DNA of 64,000 nucleotides. Source: Rhodanobacteraceae bacterium ZG21-1 (GTDB lineage: Bacteria; Pseudomonadota; Gammaproteobacteria; Xanthomonadales; Rhodanobacteraceae). Below are positions 1 to 8,181 of the stretch, piece by piece. The number at the start of each line of letters is the position of its first letter. Position 1 is the first letter of the stretch. The notes beneath the pieces are model-generated. The model was given only the letters and a program-made list of their open reading frames with translations. It was not told the origin of the DNA and made no database searches. The position numbers and the translations under genes were made by a program. The DNA lies in the NCBI GenBank assembly GCA_021390615.1, contig JAJEJU010000022.1, positions 124,001 to 188,000 on the forward strand, given 5' to 3'.

Positions 1-1
1 C

Positions 2-601
2 GGCGGCCGCCGACCTTCCCTGCTGCCCCTGGTGATGGAAGCGCGCGACTGGACGCACGGCGTGCTGATGGGCGCCGCGATGGGCTCGGAAACCACCGCC
101 GCGGCCACTGGCGCAGTCGGAGTACTGCGTCGCGACTCGATGGCGATGAAGCCGTTCTGCGGCTATCACTACGGCGACTACTTCGCGCATTGGCTGTCCT
201 TCGACCGTCCCGGCGCGCAGTTGCCGAAGATCTTCCACGTCAACTGGTTCCGCAAAGGCCAGGACGGCAAGTTCCTGTGGCCGGGCTTCGGCGACAACCT
301 GCGCGTGCTGGAATGGATGATCGCTCGCGTCGAGGGACGCGCCGAAGGCATCGATACTCCGGTGGGTCGCTTGCCCGACGCTGGCGAACTGCGCCTCGAT
401 GGGCTCGACCTCCCGCGCGAGCGGCTGGCGTCCCTGCTCGCCGTGGATCACGCGGGCTGGCAGGCGGAGCTGACTGCGATCGACGAGTATCTGCGCGGTT
501 TCGGCCCGCGCCTGCCCGCCAAGCTGCGGCAGGAACAGCAGCGTGTAGCCCAGGCGCTGGAAGCGGCCGGCGACCCACAACCGGAAGCGCTGCGCGCCTG
601 A
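2..601 (+). CDS. pckG: Phosphoenolpyruvate carboxykinase (GTP), C-terminal part, 5' end outside window
   Basis: This is the last 199 or so codons of a GTP-dependent PEP carboxykinase, which interconverts oxaloacetate and PEP in gluconeogenesis in the cytosol. The open frame runs in from the left edge. The segment GGRRPS...EARDWTHGV, followed by MGSETTAAATGAVG and a KPFCGYHYGDYFAHW block, is typical of the GTP-using family rather than the ATP-using one. The C-terminal part, with FHVNWFRKGQDGKFLWPGFGDN, is also diagnostic. It ends at TGA 599-601, followed by a strong GC hairpin. The N-terminal substrate and P-loop region lies outside the window. The frame is intact here and nothing looks unusual. 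Confidence 0.95.
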   Translation, partial: GGRRPSLLPLVMEARDWTHGVLMGAAMGSETTAAATGAVGVLRRDSMAMKPFCGYHYGDYFAHWLSFDRPGAQLPKIFHVNWFRKGQDGKFLWPGFGDNLRVLEWMIARVEGRAEGIDTPVGRLPDAGELRLDGLDLPRERLASLLAVDHAGWQAELTAIDEYLRGFGPRLPAKLRQEQQRVAQALEAAGDPQPEALRA

Positions 602-636
602 GCGGCGCGGCAGCACACGCCGATTCCATGCCATAG

Positions 637-658
637 GGGCGGCCGTTCGCGGCCGCCC
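637..658 (+). terminator. GC hairpin with TTCG tetraloop after pckG
   Basis: Perfect 9-bp arms (GGGCGGCCG and CGGCCGCCC) enclose a TTCG tetraloop 36 bases after the pckG stop. There is no T-run after it, so it may be a weak terminator or a 3'-end stabilising structure. Confidence 0.5.
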
Positions 659-969
659 GGTGCAAATGCATGTTCGCGATCTCCTGATTGCTCGCGCCGG
701 GAACGATTTGCGTGCAGTCCAGGAAAGACCAAAGAAGGGGATGTCGGCCCACCATGGAAAACGGAGCCCGGATGCGCGCAAGCAGATCCGGCTCGAGGGA
801 TTGCGACCAAGTGGCTATCATGCAGCCGCACCCGGCTTGGCCTGACCGCGAGTCGGACCGGCACGATGCACGACCACCTGACAGCCATTCGAAATGACAA
901 CGCGAGGCAAGGAAAGATCGCGAACAGGCTCTAAACCCTTGCCAGGCTTGGTGCATCCAAGCTAGCAAG
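659..969. other. Non-coding stretch before the sigma-factor gene
   Basis: This stretch of about 310 bases between pckG and the ECF sigma gene has only short, weakly coding open frames on either strand. It presumably carries the promoter of the downstream operon, but I could not identify a convincing -35/-10 pair or an ECF-type GGAAC/GTC pair with correct spacing. Confidence 0.5.
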
Positions 970-1557
970 ATGATTACCGCTCGCCTCGCCATCGACCCAA
1001 GCATCATGCCGCCAGCGACTGCCGCACCCATCAACGACGTGGATGACGTGCGGGCGGCCGCCGGCGGCGATCGCCAGGCTTTTCAGCGGCTCTACCGCGC
1101 GCATGCCGAACGCATCTACGGCGCGCTGTATCGCCTGGCCGGCTTCGACCATGCGCGCGCCGAAGACCTGACCCAGGATGCCTTCGTGCGCGCCTGGCAG
1201 AAGCTGGGCGAGTTTCGCCACGAAAGCGCCTTCGGCACCTGGCTGTACCGTCTGGCGGTCAACGTGGCGTTGATGGACATCCGCGCACGCCGCTCGGATC
1301 CGGTGCGCACGATGGACGACGAGGACTTGCCCGAGCAGGCCGAGTCGCCGTTCTGCGCCGCCGAACGCGAGGAGCTCGAGCGCGCGATCGCGCGCCTGCC
1401 GCCGCGCGCCCGCGCCGTGCTGGTGCTGCACGATGTCGAAGGCTGGCGGCACGAGGACATCGGTACGGAACTGGACATGGCGGTAGGCACCTCGAAGGCG
1501 CAGCTGCATCGAGCGCGCGGCCTGCTGCGCAAGATTCTGGAGAATGGTCATGAATGA
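970..1557 (+). CDS. ECF RNA polymerase sigma factor
   Basis: A 195-residue sigma factor of the extracytoplasmic-function type, which directs RNA polymerase to a stress or envelope regulon. Region 2 is clear (FQRLYRAHAERIYGALYRLAG, then DLTQDAFVRAWQKL and TWLYRLAVNVALMD), as is region 4 (LPPRARAVLVLHDVEGW, then the helix-turn-helix around IGTELDMAVGTSKAQLHRAR). No extra C-terminal domain is present. Neither ATG 970 nor the in-frame ATG 1006 has a strong ribosome-binding site, so the true protein could be 12 residues shorter. It overlaps the next gene by 8 bases, indicating translational coupling to a probable anti-sigma factor. The specific regulon cannot be read from the sequence. Confidence 0.9.
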   Translation: MITARLAIDPSIMPPATAAPINDVDDVRAAAGGDRQAFQRLYRAHAERIYGALYRLAGFDHARAEDLTQDAFVRAWQKLGEFRHESAFGTWLYRLAVNVALMDIRARRSDPVRTMDDEDLPEQAESPFCAAEREELERAIARLPPRARAVLVLHDVEGWRHEDIGTELDMAVGTSKAQLHRARGLLRKILENGHE

Positions 1558-1999
1558 ATTCGAATGGCGCCGCCAAATGCGCGAACTGCGCAAGCCGGTC
1601 GCTCCGACCCGCGATCTGTGGGACTCGATCGAGGCGCGGCTGGAGCAGTCACCTGCCCAACCGGTCTCTTCCGCGAAAGCGGCCGGAAGCCAGCGCGTCC
1701 ATCGCCGCACCTGGCTGGCGGCAGCCAGCCTCGCCGCACTATTCCTGCTCGCCGGCGGCGTGGCCTGGCATCTGCAACAACAGCGGAACACGGCGGCCGA
1801 TGTCGCCATGGTCCCGACCACGACCTGGAAGCCCAGCGATCCCCGCCTCGCCGGCGCCGCGATCGAACTGAGCAGTGCGCAAATGGAACTTCGGCAGGCT
1901 TTGCAGCAAGCTCCCGGCTCGCCGGCGCTGCAGCGGCTGCTCAGCCGCACCGAGCAACAGCAGACTCAACTGCATCAACTGGAGCATCAGGCCGGTTGA
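1550..1999 (+). CDS. Probable membrane-anchored anti-sigma factor
   Basis: A 149-residue protein with a short cytoplasmic N-terminal part (residues 1-53), a single transmembrane helix at about 55-75 (TWLAAASLAALFLLAGGVAW), and a periplasmic Gln-rich tail containing a likely coiled coil. This architecture and the 8-base overlap with the sigma gene make an anti-sigma role likely, although there is no recognisable zinc (HxxxCxxC) anti-sigma motif. I chose ATG 1550 over ATG 1544 because GGAG at 1539-1542 lies 7 bases upstream of it. The downstream DUF4097 gene begins 17 bases later, so the three genes probably form one operon. The anti-sigma function is inferred from context. Confidence 0.75.
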   Translation: MNEFEWRRQMRELRKPVAPTRDLWDSIEARLEQSPAQPVSSAKAAGSQRVHRRTWLAAASLAALFLLAGGVAWHLQQQRNTAADVAMVPTTTWKPSDPRLAGAAIELSSAQMELRQALQQAPGSPALQRLLSRTEQQQTQLHQLEHQAG

Positions 2000-2016
2000 G
2001 GCCAAGGACACTACCG

Positions 2017-2919
2017 ATGAAAGCTGCCTACTATCTCCCGCTGCTGTTCGTACTGCCCGCCGCACAGGCATGGGCCGATACGCCGATCCAGCTCAGCCAT
2101 CCGGCCTCGCCGACCGTGCACGTCAGCGTCGGCAACATCTCGGGCGAGGTGAGCGTCACCGCCTGGGACCGCAACGAGGTGCAGGTGGAAGGGCGACTCG
2201 GCGACGGCGCCCAGCCGCTGGCATTCAGCGGCAGCGATGGCGATCTCACGCTGAAGGTTCAGCCGCAAGGCAAGTCCGGCTGGCTCAACTGGAGCAGCGA
2301 CAGCACCATGGGCTCCACCAGCCTGATGCTGCACGTGCCCAAGCGAGCCTCGCTGAACATCGAGGTGATCAGCGCACCGATCAGCGTCGACGGCATCGAC
2401 GGCGGCGAGCTGGTGATCAAGACGGTAAGCGGCAAGGCTCGCATCAACGCACGCACGCCCTCGCTCAAGGTGGACAGCATCAGCGGCAGCATCGAGCTGG
2501 CCGGCCATGCCGATCACGCGACGCTGCAGACGGTCAGCGGCGACATCCTCACGCCGTCGCTGGGCGGCAATGCGGATCTGCACACCACCTCGGGGCGCAT
2601 CCACATCGACGGCGGCCCCTGGCAGCATCTGGGCGTCGGCACCGTCTCGGGCGACGTCCAGGTCGGCGGGCCGCTGGCGCCGAACGGCAGCATCGGCATC
2701 GACAGCATGAGCGGCGACGTGCAGCTGCAGTTGCCCGCCGATATCTCCGCCGCGATCCACGGCAGCACCTTCAGCGGCGACCTGCGCAGCGACTTCGGTA
2801 CGCCCTCGAAGTCGGACTACGGTTCGGGCAGCAAGCTCGAGGTCACGGTCGGCGCAGGCAACGGCAAGGTCAGCGTCGAAACGTTCAGCGGCGACCTGCG
2901 CATCCGCAAGCAGAACTGA
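2017..2919 (+). CDS. Exported DUF4097-type repeat protein
   Basis: A 300-residue protein with a signal peptide (MKAAYYLPLLFVLPAAQAWA), so it is probably periplasmic or surface-attached. The rest is a series of about nine short units each carrying an SG motif (ISGEV, VSGKA, ISGSI, VSGDI, TSGRI, VSGDV, MSGDV, FSGDL, FSGDL). This is the pattern of DUF4097/adhesin-like beta-solenoid domains. DUF4097 proteins are often encoded next to ECF sigma/anti-sigma pairs, as here. The molecular function is unknown. Its location as third gene suggests it is an output or sensor of the sigma system. The start follows GAGGCCAAGG upstream and gives a complete signal peptide. Confidence 0.85.
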   Translation: MKAAYYLPLLFVLPAAQAWADTPIQLSHPASPTVHVSVGNISGEVSVTAWDRNEVQVEGRLGDGAQPLAFSGSDGDLTLKVQPQGKSGWLNWSSDSTMGSTSLMLHVPKRASLNIEVISAPISVDGIDGGELVIKTVSGKARINARTPSLKVDSISGSIELAGHADHATLQTVSGDILTPSLGGNADLHTTSGRIHIDGGPWQHLGVGTVSGDVQVGGPLAPNGSIGIDSMSGDVQLQLPADISAAIHGSTFSGDLRSDFGTPSKSDYGSGSKLEVTVGAGNGKVSVETFSGDLRIRKQN

Positions 2920-2995
2920 GCCGATGCGGCACGTCGACCTTCGACACGGCATGTAGGGCGACGCTCGCTCCACGCCGCGGCCAGGCCCAAACGAA

Positions 2996-3020
2996 AACGC
3001 CGTCGCTGAGCGACGGCGTT
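2996..3020 (-). terminator. Terminator between convergent genes
   Basis: A perfect 11-bp inverted repeat (AACGCCGTCGC, loop TGA, GCGACGGCGTT). On the minus strand the stem is followed by a T-rich stretch (TTTTCGTTT), so it most likely ends transcription of the minus-strand gene at 3050-3967 and may also stop the plus-strand operon. Confidence 0.7.
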
Positions 3021-3049
3021 CGAACTTCCGGATGCTGCCGTCTTTCCGG

Positions 3050-3967
3050 CTAGAGATCCTGGTGGTACTGCACGTAAGGCGTGCGCGACTGGTCCGGTTC
3101 AGGACCCACCGGCGTGTTGTTCGACGAGCCCGAAGACCACAGGTTCTGCGCGCCGATGCTCAACTGACCCTGCCACGGCAGGCGCCAAGTCACGCCCAGG
3201 TCGATGCTGCTCCAGCGCTGGGTGGCATTGACGCCCTGCACGCCCGCCTCCGGCTGCATCATGCGGCCGACGATGCTGCCGCTGACCGAACCCCGATCGA
3301 CGCCGAAGCTGATCGCCTTCTGGTCCAGCGTATTCAGCCCCAGCAGGTTGCCGGGCAGCAGATGGATGCGCCCAACGCTGGCGCCCAGATCGATGCCGCT
3401 CTTGCCGTCCAGCGCCACGCGACCGCGTGCGCTGACTTGCGAGCTGCTGTCGAAACCGGACAACCCGTTCACGCTGCCCGGCATCGCGCCCGGCAGGATG
3501 CGCGGCAGCGACGGCACGTTGTTCGGCACGCTGTCGGAAGCGACGCTCAAGCCCAGGCTGTAGCGGCCGCTGCTGTAGGTAGCGCCGACCTCGCTGCCGA
3601 TGATGCGCGCGGAGGAATCCGCCCAGGAACGCTGGCTCACGCCGGCGTGGGCCTGCAAGTGCGGACTGAGCCCGTACTGCAGTTCCGAGGACATCACCGT
3701 GCTGGCGTCCACCACCTGGAAGGACAGCGGCGCATTGTTGAGCATCAGGCTGGACGCTGGCTGCGCCTTGTCCGCCTTGAGGGCCAGCATGTGGCCGTCG
3801 GTGCCACGCCACAGAGGCACCACCACGCCAGGCTCGACCTCGGCCATCTGGTCCGGCTTCTGCAACAGCAGATATTGCGCCAGATCATGCGTATCGCCGC
3901 CCAGCGTCTGCCCTGCCGCAGCGAGCGGCATCAGCAGAATGGGCAGTGAAGCAAGCAAGCGACGCAT
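3050..3967 (-). CDS. Predicted outer-membrane beta-barrel-like protein, unknown function
   Basis: A 305-residue protein with a signal peptide (MRRLLASLPILLMPLAAAGQ). From about residue 80 on it shows alternating polar/hydrophobic strands with many Gly, Ser, Gln and aromatic residues, for example EVGATYSSGRYSLGLSVA, KSGIDLGASVGRIHLL and SIDLGVTWRLPWQGQLSIGAQN. This looks like an 8-10 strand outer-membrane barrel, though the C-terminus (QYHQDL) is not the usual terminal Phe. I do not recognise a named family. It is transcribed alone, with a good -10 hexamer about 70 bases upstream and a terminator downstream. The localisation is inference from strand periodicity. Confidence 0.7.
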   Translation of the reverse strand: MRRLLASLPILLMPLAAAGQTLGGDTHDLAQYLLLQKPDQMAEVEPGVVVPLWRGTDGHMLALKADKAQPASSLMLNNAPLSFQVVDASTVMSSELQYGLSPHLQAHAGVSQRSWADSSARIIGSEVGATYSSGRYSLGLSVASDSVPNNVPSLPRILPGAMPGSVNGLSGFDSSSQVSARGRVALDGKSGIDLGASVGRIHLLPGNLLGLNTLDQKAISFGVDRGSVSGSIVGRMMQPEAGVQGVNATQRWSSIDLGVTWRLPWQGQLSIGAQNLWSSGSSNNTPVGPEPDQSRTPYVQYHQDL

Positions 3968-4033
3968 GACGATCCGTAAGATGTCCTAGACAGGTAAGCG
4001 GCGAGTCCCCTTGTGGGATGACCCACGGCCGAA

Positions 4034-4039
4034 AGTATA
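4034..4039 (-). promoter_or_regulatory. Candidate -10 box for the outer-membrane protein gene
   Basis: On the minus strand this reads TATACT, about 67 bases before the ATG at 3967, in an AT-rich patch unusual for this genome. The -35 region is poor. The 3968-4241 intergenic region also serves the divergent GGDEF/EAL gene. Confidence 0.35.
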
Positions 4040-4241
4040 GCCCGTTTTACTTTTTACTAACACCCCTGAACGGGCGTTCCGTTAGGCGTTTCCGGCACGA
4101 TCGGTCATCCCCGTGAGCGTCTCTGAGCTACTGAGACCACACAGCGACAACCGAGTTCATCCGGCGACGGGCGACAAAGTGAAAATGAAAGGATATAAAG
4201 GAATTTCCATCACAACTTGACAGAGAATCGGCCCTTTACCG

Positions 4242-7139
4242 ATGAGTTCGTCGCCCATCAGTAATTCCCTGCGGCCGCTTCCGGTAGAGCTCGCGCTCGC
4301 AGGGCAACTCGGCGTCGTGGAACGGCTGTTCCACGCCGGGGACGCCGTGGCGGTGCAGCGCATTCTAGAGGAGGGCCTCACCGCGCTGGGGATCGGTGAG
4401 GCCCAGCGTCAGCAGTTGCTGCAGTCGCTGACCGGCACGGGATCGGCCGAGGCATCGGCGGAGATACGCAGCCGTACCGTGGCGACGATCCTGGCCGCCG
4501 ACCCGCAGCTGCCGGAGCCGGCGCGCGAACAGGCCGCCCGGCTGGACCGCTTTGCCGCCATACGCCTGCGCCAGCTGGCCGAAACCAGCCGCCTGTACGA
4601 AACGATTTCCCGCCAGGCCATGGCCGAACGCCTGCAGCGCGTGCTGTACGCCATTGCCGAACAGGCCAGCGCGGTGCAGCAATCACTGCCCGACATGATG
4701 CGCACCCTGCATGCCACCGTCAGCAGCCTGGTGTATGCGGAGAATTTCTTTGTCGCCCTGCTCGACGAGGGCAGCGGCCAGTTGCGTTTTCCCTATTACG
4801 TAGACTCGGTCGATCCCGAGCCGCCGTCGCCCGAGCAGGAGATCCCGCTGCGCGACATGCAATACAGCCTGACCTGGAACCTGCTGCGCGGCGACCAGCC
4901 GCTGATGGGTTCGATCAGCGAACTGGCGCAGTCGCTGGACGGGCATTTCCGACTGTACGGCCCGCGGTGCGAATACTGGCTGGGCGTCCCTCTGCTGCGC
5001 GACGGCCGCGCGGTGGGCGCCATCGTGATTCAAAGCTACCGCAGCGACACGCCTTATACCGAGCACGACCGCGAGCTGCTCGGCTACGTCGCCCAGCACG
5101 TGCAGACCGCGCTGGAGCGGCGCGAGGCCCACGACGAACTCGAGCGCCGCGTCGCCGACCGCACCGCCGCCCTGCAGGAAGCCAATCGCGTCCTGCGCCA
5201 GCAGGTGCTGCAGCGCCAGCATGGCGAACGGCTGCAGTCGGCGCTGTTCCGCATCGCCGAGCTGGCCAACACCTCGGACAGCCTGGAAAACTTCTACGCC
5301 GCCGTGCACAAGGTCATCGGCGGCCTGCTGTACGCGCGCAACCTTTACATCGCCCTGCTCGAGGACGACGGCAAGCGCATCAGCTTTCCGTATTCGGTCG
5401 ACGAAATCGACGACGAACGTCCCGCGCGCGAACATGGCCAGGGCATTACCGAATACGTGCTGCACCTGGGCAAGCCGCTGCTGGCCGATGCGCAGGAAAT
5501 CGATCGCCTGGGCGAGCTGGGTGAAATCCGCATCTCCGGCGCCCGCGCGCTGTGCTGGCTGGGCGTGCCGCTGATCTGGGGTGAATACGTGATGGGCGTG
5601 CTCGCGGTGCAGAGCTATTCGGCCGAGCACACCTACGGCACGCGCGACCAGGAGCTGCTGACCTTCGTCAGCTACCACATCGCCAATGCGCTGCAGCGCA
5701 AGCGCTCCAGCGAGTCGCTGAAGCTGGCCTACAACAACCTGGAACGGCGCGTCACCGAACGCACCCGCGCGCTGGCGCTGGCCAACCGCGACCTGCGCGA
5801 ACAGATCGCCGAGCGCGAACGGGTGGAGCGCCGGCTCAAGTACGAGACCCTGCACGATTCGCTGACCGGCCTGCCCAACCGCACCTTGCTGCTGCAGCGG
5901 CTCGAGCAGGCCCTGCAGCGGCACCGCGGCGAAGGCGTGCTGTTCGCGGTGCTGTTCATCGATCTGGATCGCTTCAAGGTAATCAACGATTCGGTCGGGC
6001 ACCTGATCGGCGACGACCTGCTGTTCCAGGTCGGCGGACGCATCCGTGCCTGCCTGAAAACCAGCGACGTGGTGGCGCGGCTGGGCGGCGACGAATTCGC
6101 CGTGCTGGTGGAAGGCATTCCCAGCGCTGACACCGCCACCATGATCGCCGAGCGCATCATCCACGAATTGCAGGCGCCGTTCCGGCTCGGTGCGAAGGAA
6201 ATCTTCACCTCCGCCTCGATCGGCATCGCCGTGCCGGCACCGCACTACCGCCATCCGGAAGAATTGCTGCGCGACGCCGACTCGGCGATGTACCGCGCCA
6301 AGGACGAAGGCCGCCACCGCACCGCCCTGTTCGACGACCGCCTGCGCCGTGAGGCGCTGTCCCTGCTCGAAATGGAAGGCGATCTGCGCCGCGCGCTGAA
6401 ACGCAACGAGTTCGTGCCCTTCTACCAGCCGATCGTGGCGCTGGAAGACGGCCGCATCGTCGGCTACGAGGCGCTGCTGCGCTGGCGCCATCCCGAACGC
6501 GGCCTGCTGCCGCCCGACGACTTCCTCGCCGTAGCGGAAGAAAACGGCTCCTCCGAAAATATCGACTGGCAGATTTTCGAGCAGGTATGCACGCAGGCGC
6601 CGGAACTGGCCGGCGAACACGGCTTTGTCAGCATCAACGTGTCAGGCCGGCACTTCCGTTCGCCCAACCTCGACACGCGCCTGCTCAGCCTGCTCGCCGA
6701 GCATCAGGTGCCAGCGCGCAGCGTGCGCATCGAGGTGACCGAGCGCGCCCTGCTGGAAAACCCCGTGCAGGTGAAGCGGATCCTGGACAACCTGCGCGAA
6801 CACGGCGTCAACGTGGCGCTGGACGACTTCGGCACCGGCTATTCCTCGCTGAGCTATCTGCACAAATATCCGATCGGCACGCTGAAGATCGACCGCTCCT
6901 TCATCACCGAGCTGATGCGCGAGGGCGAGGGATTCGACCAGAGCCACGCAGTGGTGCGCGCCATCCAGGTGCTGGCCGACTCGCTGCACATGCAGGTCAT
7001 CGCCGAAGGCATCGAACACGAGGACCAGCGCCAGGCCCTGCTGCGCATCGGCTGCCGCTACGGCCAGGGCTTCCTGTTCGCCCGGCCGGAGCCGGTCGAG
7101 GCCTGGCTGCCGGCAGGCACGTTCGCGCGCACGCGCTGA
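4242..7139 (+). CDS. GAF-GAF-GGDEF-EAL cyclic-di-GMP signalling protein
   Basis: A 965-residue cytosolic regulator with no membrane segment. A helical N-terminal region is followed by two GAF sensor domains (about 138-305 and 335-490). Each GAF is followed by a coiled-coil repeat containing ERRVADRTAAL or ERRVTERTRAL. Then come a GGDEF domain (about 534-705; G615-G-D-E-F619) and an EAL domain (about 710-955; E743-A-L745, INVS, D861-D-F-G-T-G, AEGIE, QGFLFARP). Both catalytic motifs are canonical, so it may make or degrade c-di-GMP, with the GAF inputs deciding which. The product-inhibition I-site, normally RxxD five residues before GGDEF, is KTSD here. The GAF ligand is unknown. No strong ribosome-binding site precedes ATG 4242. 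Confidence 0.93.
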   Translation: MSSSPISNSLRPLPVELALAGQLGVVERLFHAGDAVAVQRILEEGLTALGIGEAQRQQLLQSLTGTGSAEASAEIRSRTVATILAADPQLPEPAREQAARLDRFAAIRLRQLAETSRLYETISRQAMAERLQRVLYAIAEQASAVQQSLPDMMRTLHATVSSLVYAENFFVALLDEGSGQLRFPYYVDSVDPEPPSPEQEIPLRDMQYSLTWNLLRGDQPLMGSISELAQSLDGHFRLYGPRCEYWLGVPLLRDGRAVGAIVIQSYRSDTPYTEHDRELLGYVAQHVQTALERREAHDELERRVADRTAALQEANRVLRQQVLQRQHGERLQSALFRIAELANTSDSLENFYAAVHKVIGGLLYARNLYIALLEDDGKRISFPYSVDEIDDERPAREHGQGITEYVLHLGKPLLADAQEIDRLGELGEIRISGARALCWLGVPLIWGEYVMGVLAVQSYSAEHTYGTRDQELLTFVSYHIANALQRKRSSESLKLAYNNLERRVTERTRALALANRDLREQIAERERVERRLKYETLHDSLTGLPNRTLLLQRLEQALQRHRGEGVLFAVLFIDLDRFKVINDSVGHLIGDDLLFQVGGRIRACLKTSDVVARLGGDEFAVLVEGIPSADTATMIAERIIHELQAPFRLGAKEIFTSASIGIAVPAPHYRHPEELLRDADSAMYRAKDEGRHRTALFDDRLRREALSLLEMEGDLRRALKRNEFVPFYQPIVALEDGRIVGYEALLRWRHPERGLLPPDDFLAVAEENGSSENIDWQIFEQVCTQAPELAGEHGFVSINVSGRHFRSPNLDTRLLSLLAEHQVPARSVRIEVTERALLENPVQVKRILDNLREHGVNVALDDFGTGYSSLSYLHKYPIGTLKIDRSFITELMREGEGFDQSHAVVRAIQVLADSLHMQVIAEGIEHEDQRQALLRIGCRYGQGFLFARPEPVEAWLPAGTFARTR

Positions 7140-7151
7140 GCCGGCGAGCGC

Positions 7152-8051
7152 CTACTGCGCGGTGGTCGGACTCGCGGCGTTCGCGCTGTCGCTGAGCAGG
7201 TGCTCGGTATCGATGCGGTCGAACACGTAGCGCTGCGCACAGAATTCGCAGATCACCTCGACTTCGTCGTGATGCGCCGCGAGCGCCGCCTCGACCTCGA
7301 CGCGACCGAGCGAGCGCAGCATCGCCTCCACCCGCTCGCGGCTGCAGCTGCAGCCGAACGACAGCGGCCGCGGATCGAACAGGCGCACCGACTCTTCGTG
7401 GTAGAGCCGGTACAGCAGCTGCTCCGGCGCCAGCGCGAGCAATTCCTCGTGACCCAGCGTGTTGGTCAGATGCAGCACGCGCGACCAGCCGTCCTCGTCG
7501 CTCACCGCGTCGTATCCGCCCTCGTCGGGCAGCTTCTGCAGCATCAGGCCGACCGCATGCTCGCCGTCGGCCGCCAGCAGGATGCGCGCCGGCAACTGTT
7601 CGGACTGCGCGAAATAGCCTTCCAGCGCACCGGCCAGTTCGGGCTGGCTCAGCTCGACCAGGCCCTGGTAGCGCTGGCCGCGCTCGGCGTGGCCGATGGT
7701 GATCGCCATCACCGCGCCGGCCAGGGTCGACAGCGCCAAGGGCTGCGGCAACGGCGGCTGCCAACGCGCCAGGCCGCGCAGGCGTCCCTGGTCGGTGCAT
7801 TCGGCAAACAGCAGGCGCAGCGCATGCGGGCTTTTCAGCTCGATCGACAGCGCGCCGTCCAGCTTGATGTTGCCGGTCAGCAGGGCACTGGCGGCCAGCG
7901 CCTGCCCCAGCAGGTCGCGCAGTTCCGCCGGATAGTCGGCCCGACCAGCCACTTCGCGCCAGGCGGGACCCAGGCGCACCAGCACGCCGCGCACGCCGGC
8001 GCGTTCGAGCAGAAAGCGATGCAAAACATCTTCGACCAGCACGGTTTCCAA
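7152..8051 (-). CDS. hslO: Hsp33 redox-regulated chaperone
   Basis: A 299-residue Hsp33, a cytosolic holdase that prevents aggregation when oxidative stress releases its zinc and forms disulfides. The four zinc-ligand cysteines are present as C234-S-C236 and C268-E-F-C271. The N-terminal chaperone domain has the expected length. The start is probably TTG at 8051: GAGGTG lies 7 bases upstream, and no in-frame ATG occurs near it. The gene converges on the GGDEF/EAL gene, with 12 bases between stops, and is divergent from mtgA. Nothing in the coding sequence looks defective. Confidence 0.95.
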   Translation of the reverse strand: METVLVEDVLHRFLLERAGVRGVLVRLGPAWREVAGRADYPAELRDLLGQALAASALLTGNIKLDGALSIELKSPHALRLLFAECTDQGRLRGLARWQPPLPQPLALSTLAGAVMAITIGHAERGQRYQGLVELSQPELAGALEGYFAQSEQLPARILLAADGEHAVGLMLQKLPDEGGYDAVSDEDGWSRVLHLTNTLGHEELLALAPEQLLYRLYHEESVRLFDPRPLSFGCSCSRERVEAMLRSLGRVEVEAALAAHHDEVEVICEFCAQRYVFDRIDTEHLLSDSANAASPTTAQ

Positions 8052-8147
8052 GCGACTTCACCTCGTGTGCGACCAGCCTGCTCATATAAGGGCGACGATG
8101 TCGCGGCACAACCGTCCGTCGACGGCGGCCGCACCGCCCAGCTTCCG

Positions 8148-8153
8148 TATACT
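8148..8153 (+). promoter_or_regulatory. Candidate -10 box for mtgA
   Basis: TATACT lies 28 bases upstream of the chosen mtgA ATG (8182). No convincing -35 hexamer is visible. If real, it would exclude the longer mtgA start at 8065. Confidence 0.35.
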
Positions 8154-8181
8154 GGACCGGTTGTCCATCCTCGGCGTCGCC

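Noticed and set aside
4683-6620. A 645-residue open frame antisense to the GGDEF-EAL gene
   Set aside because: High-GC shadow; the plus-strand frame carries all conserved motifs.
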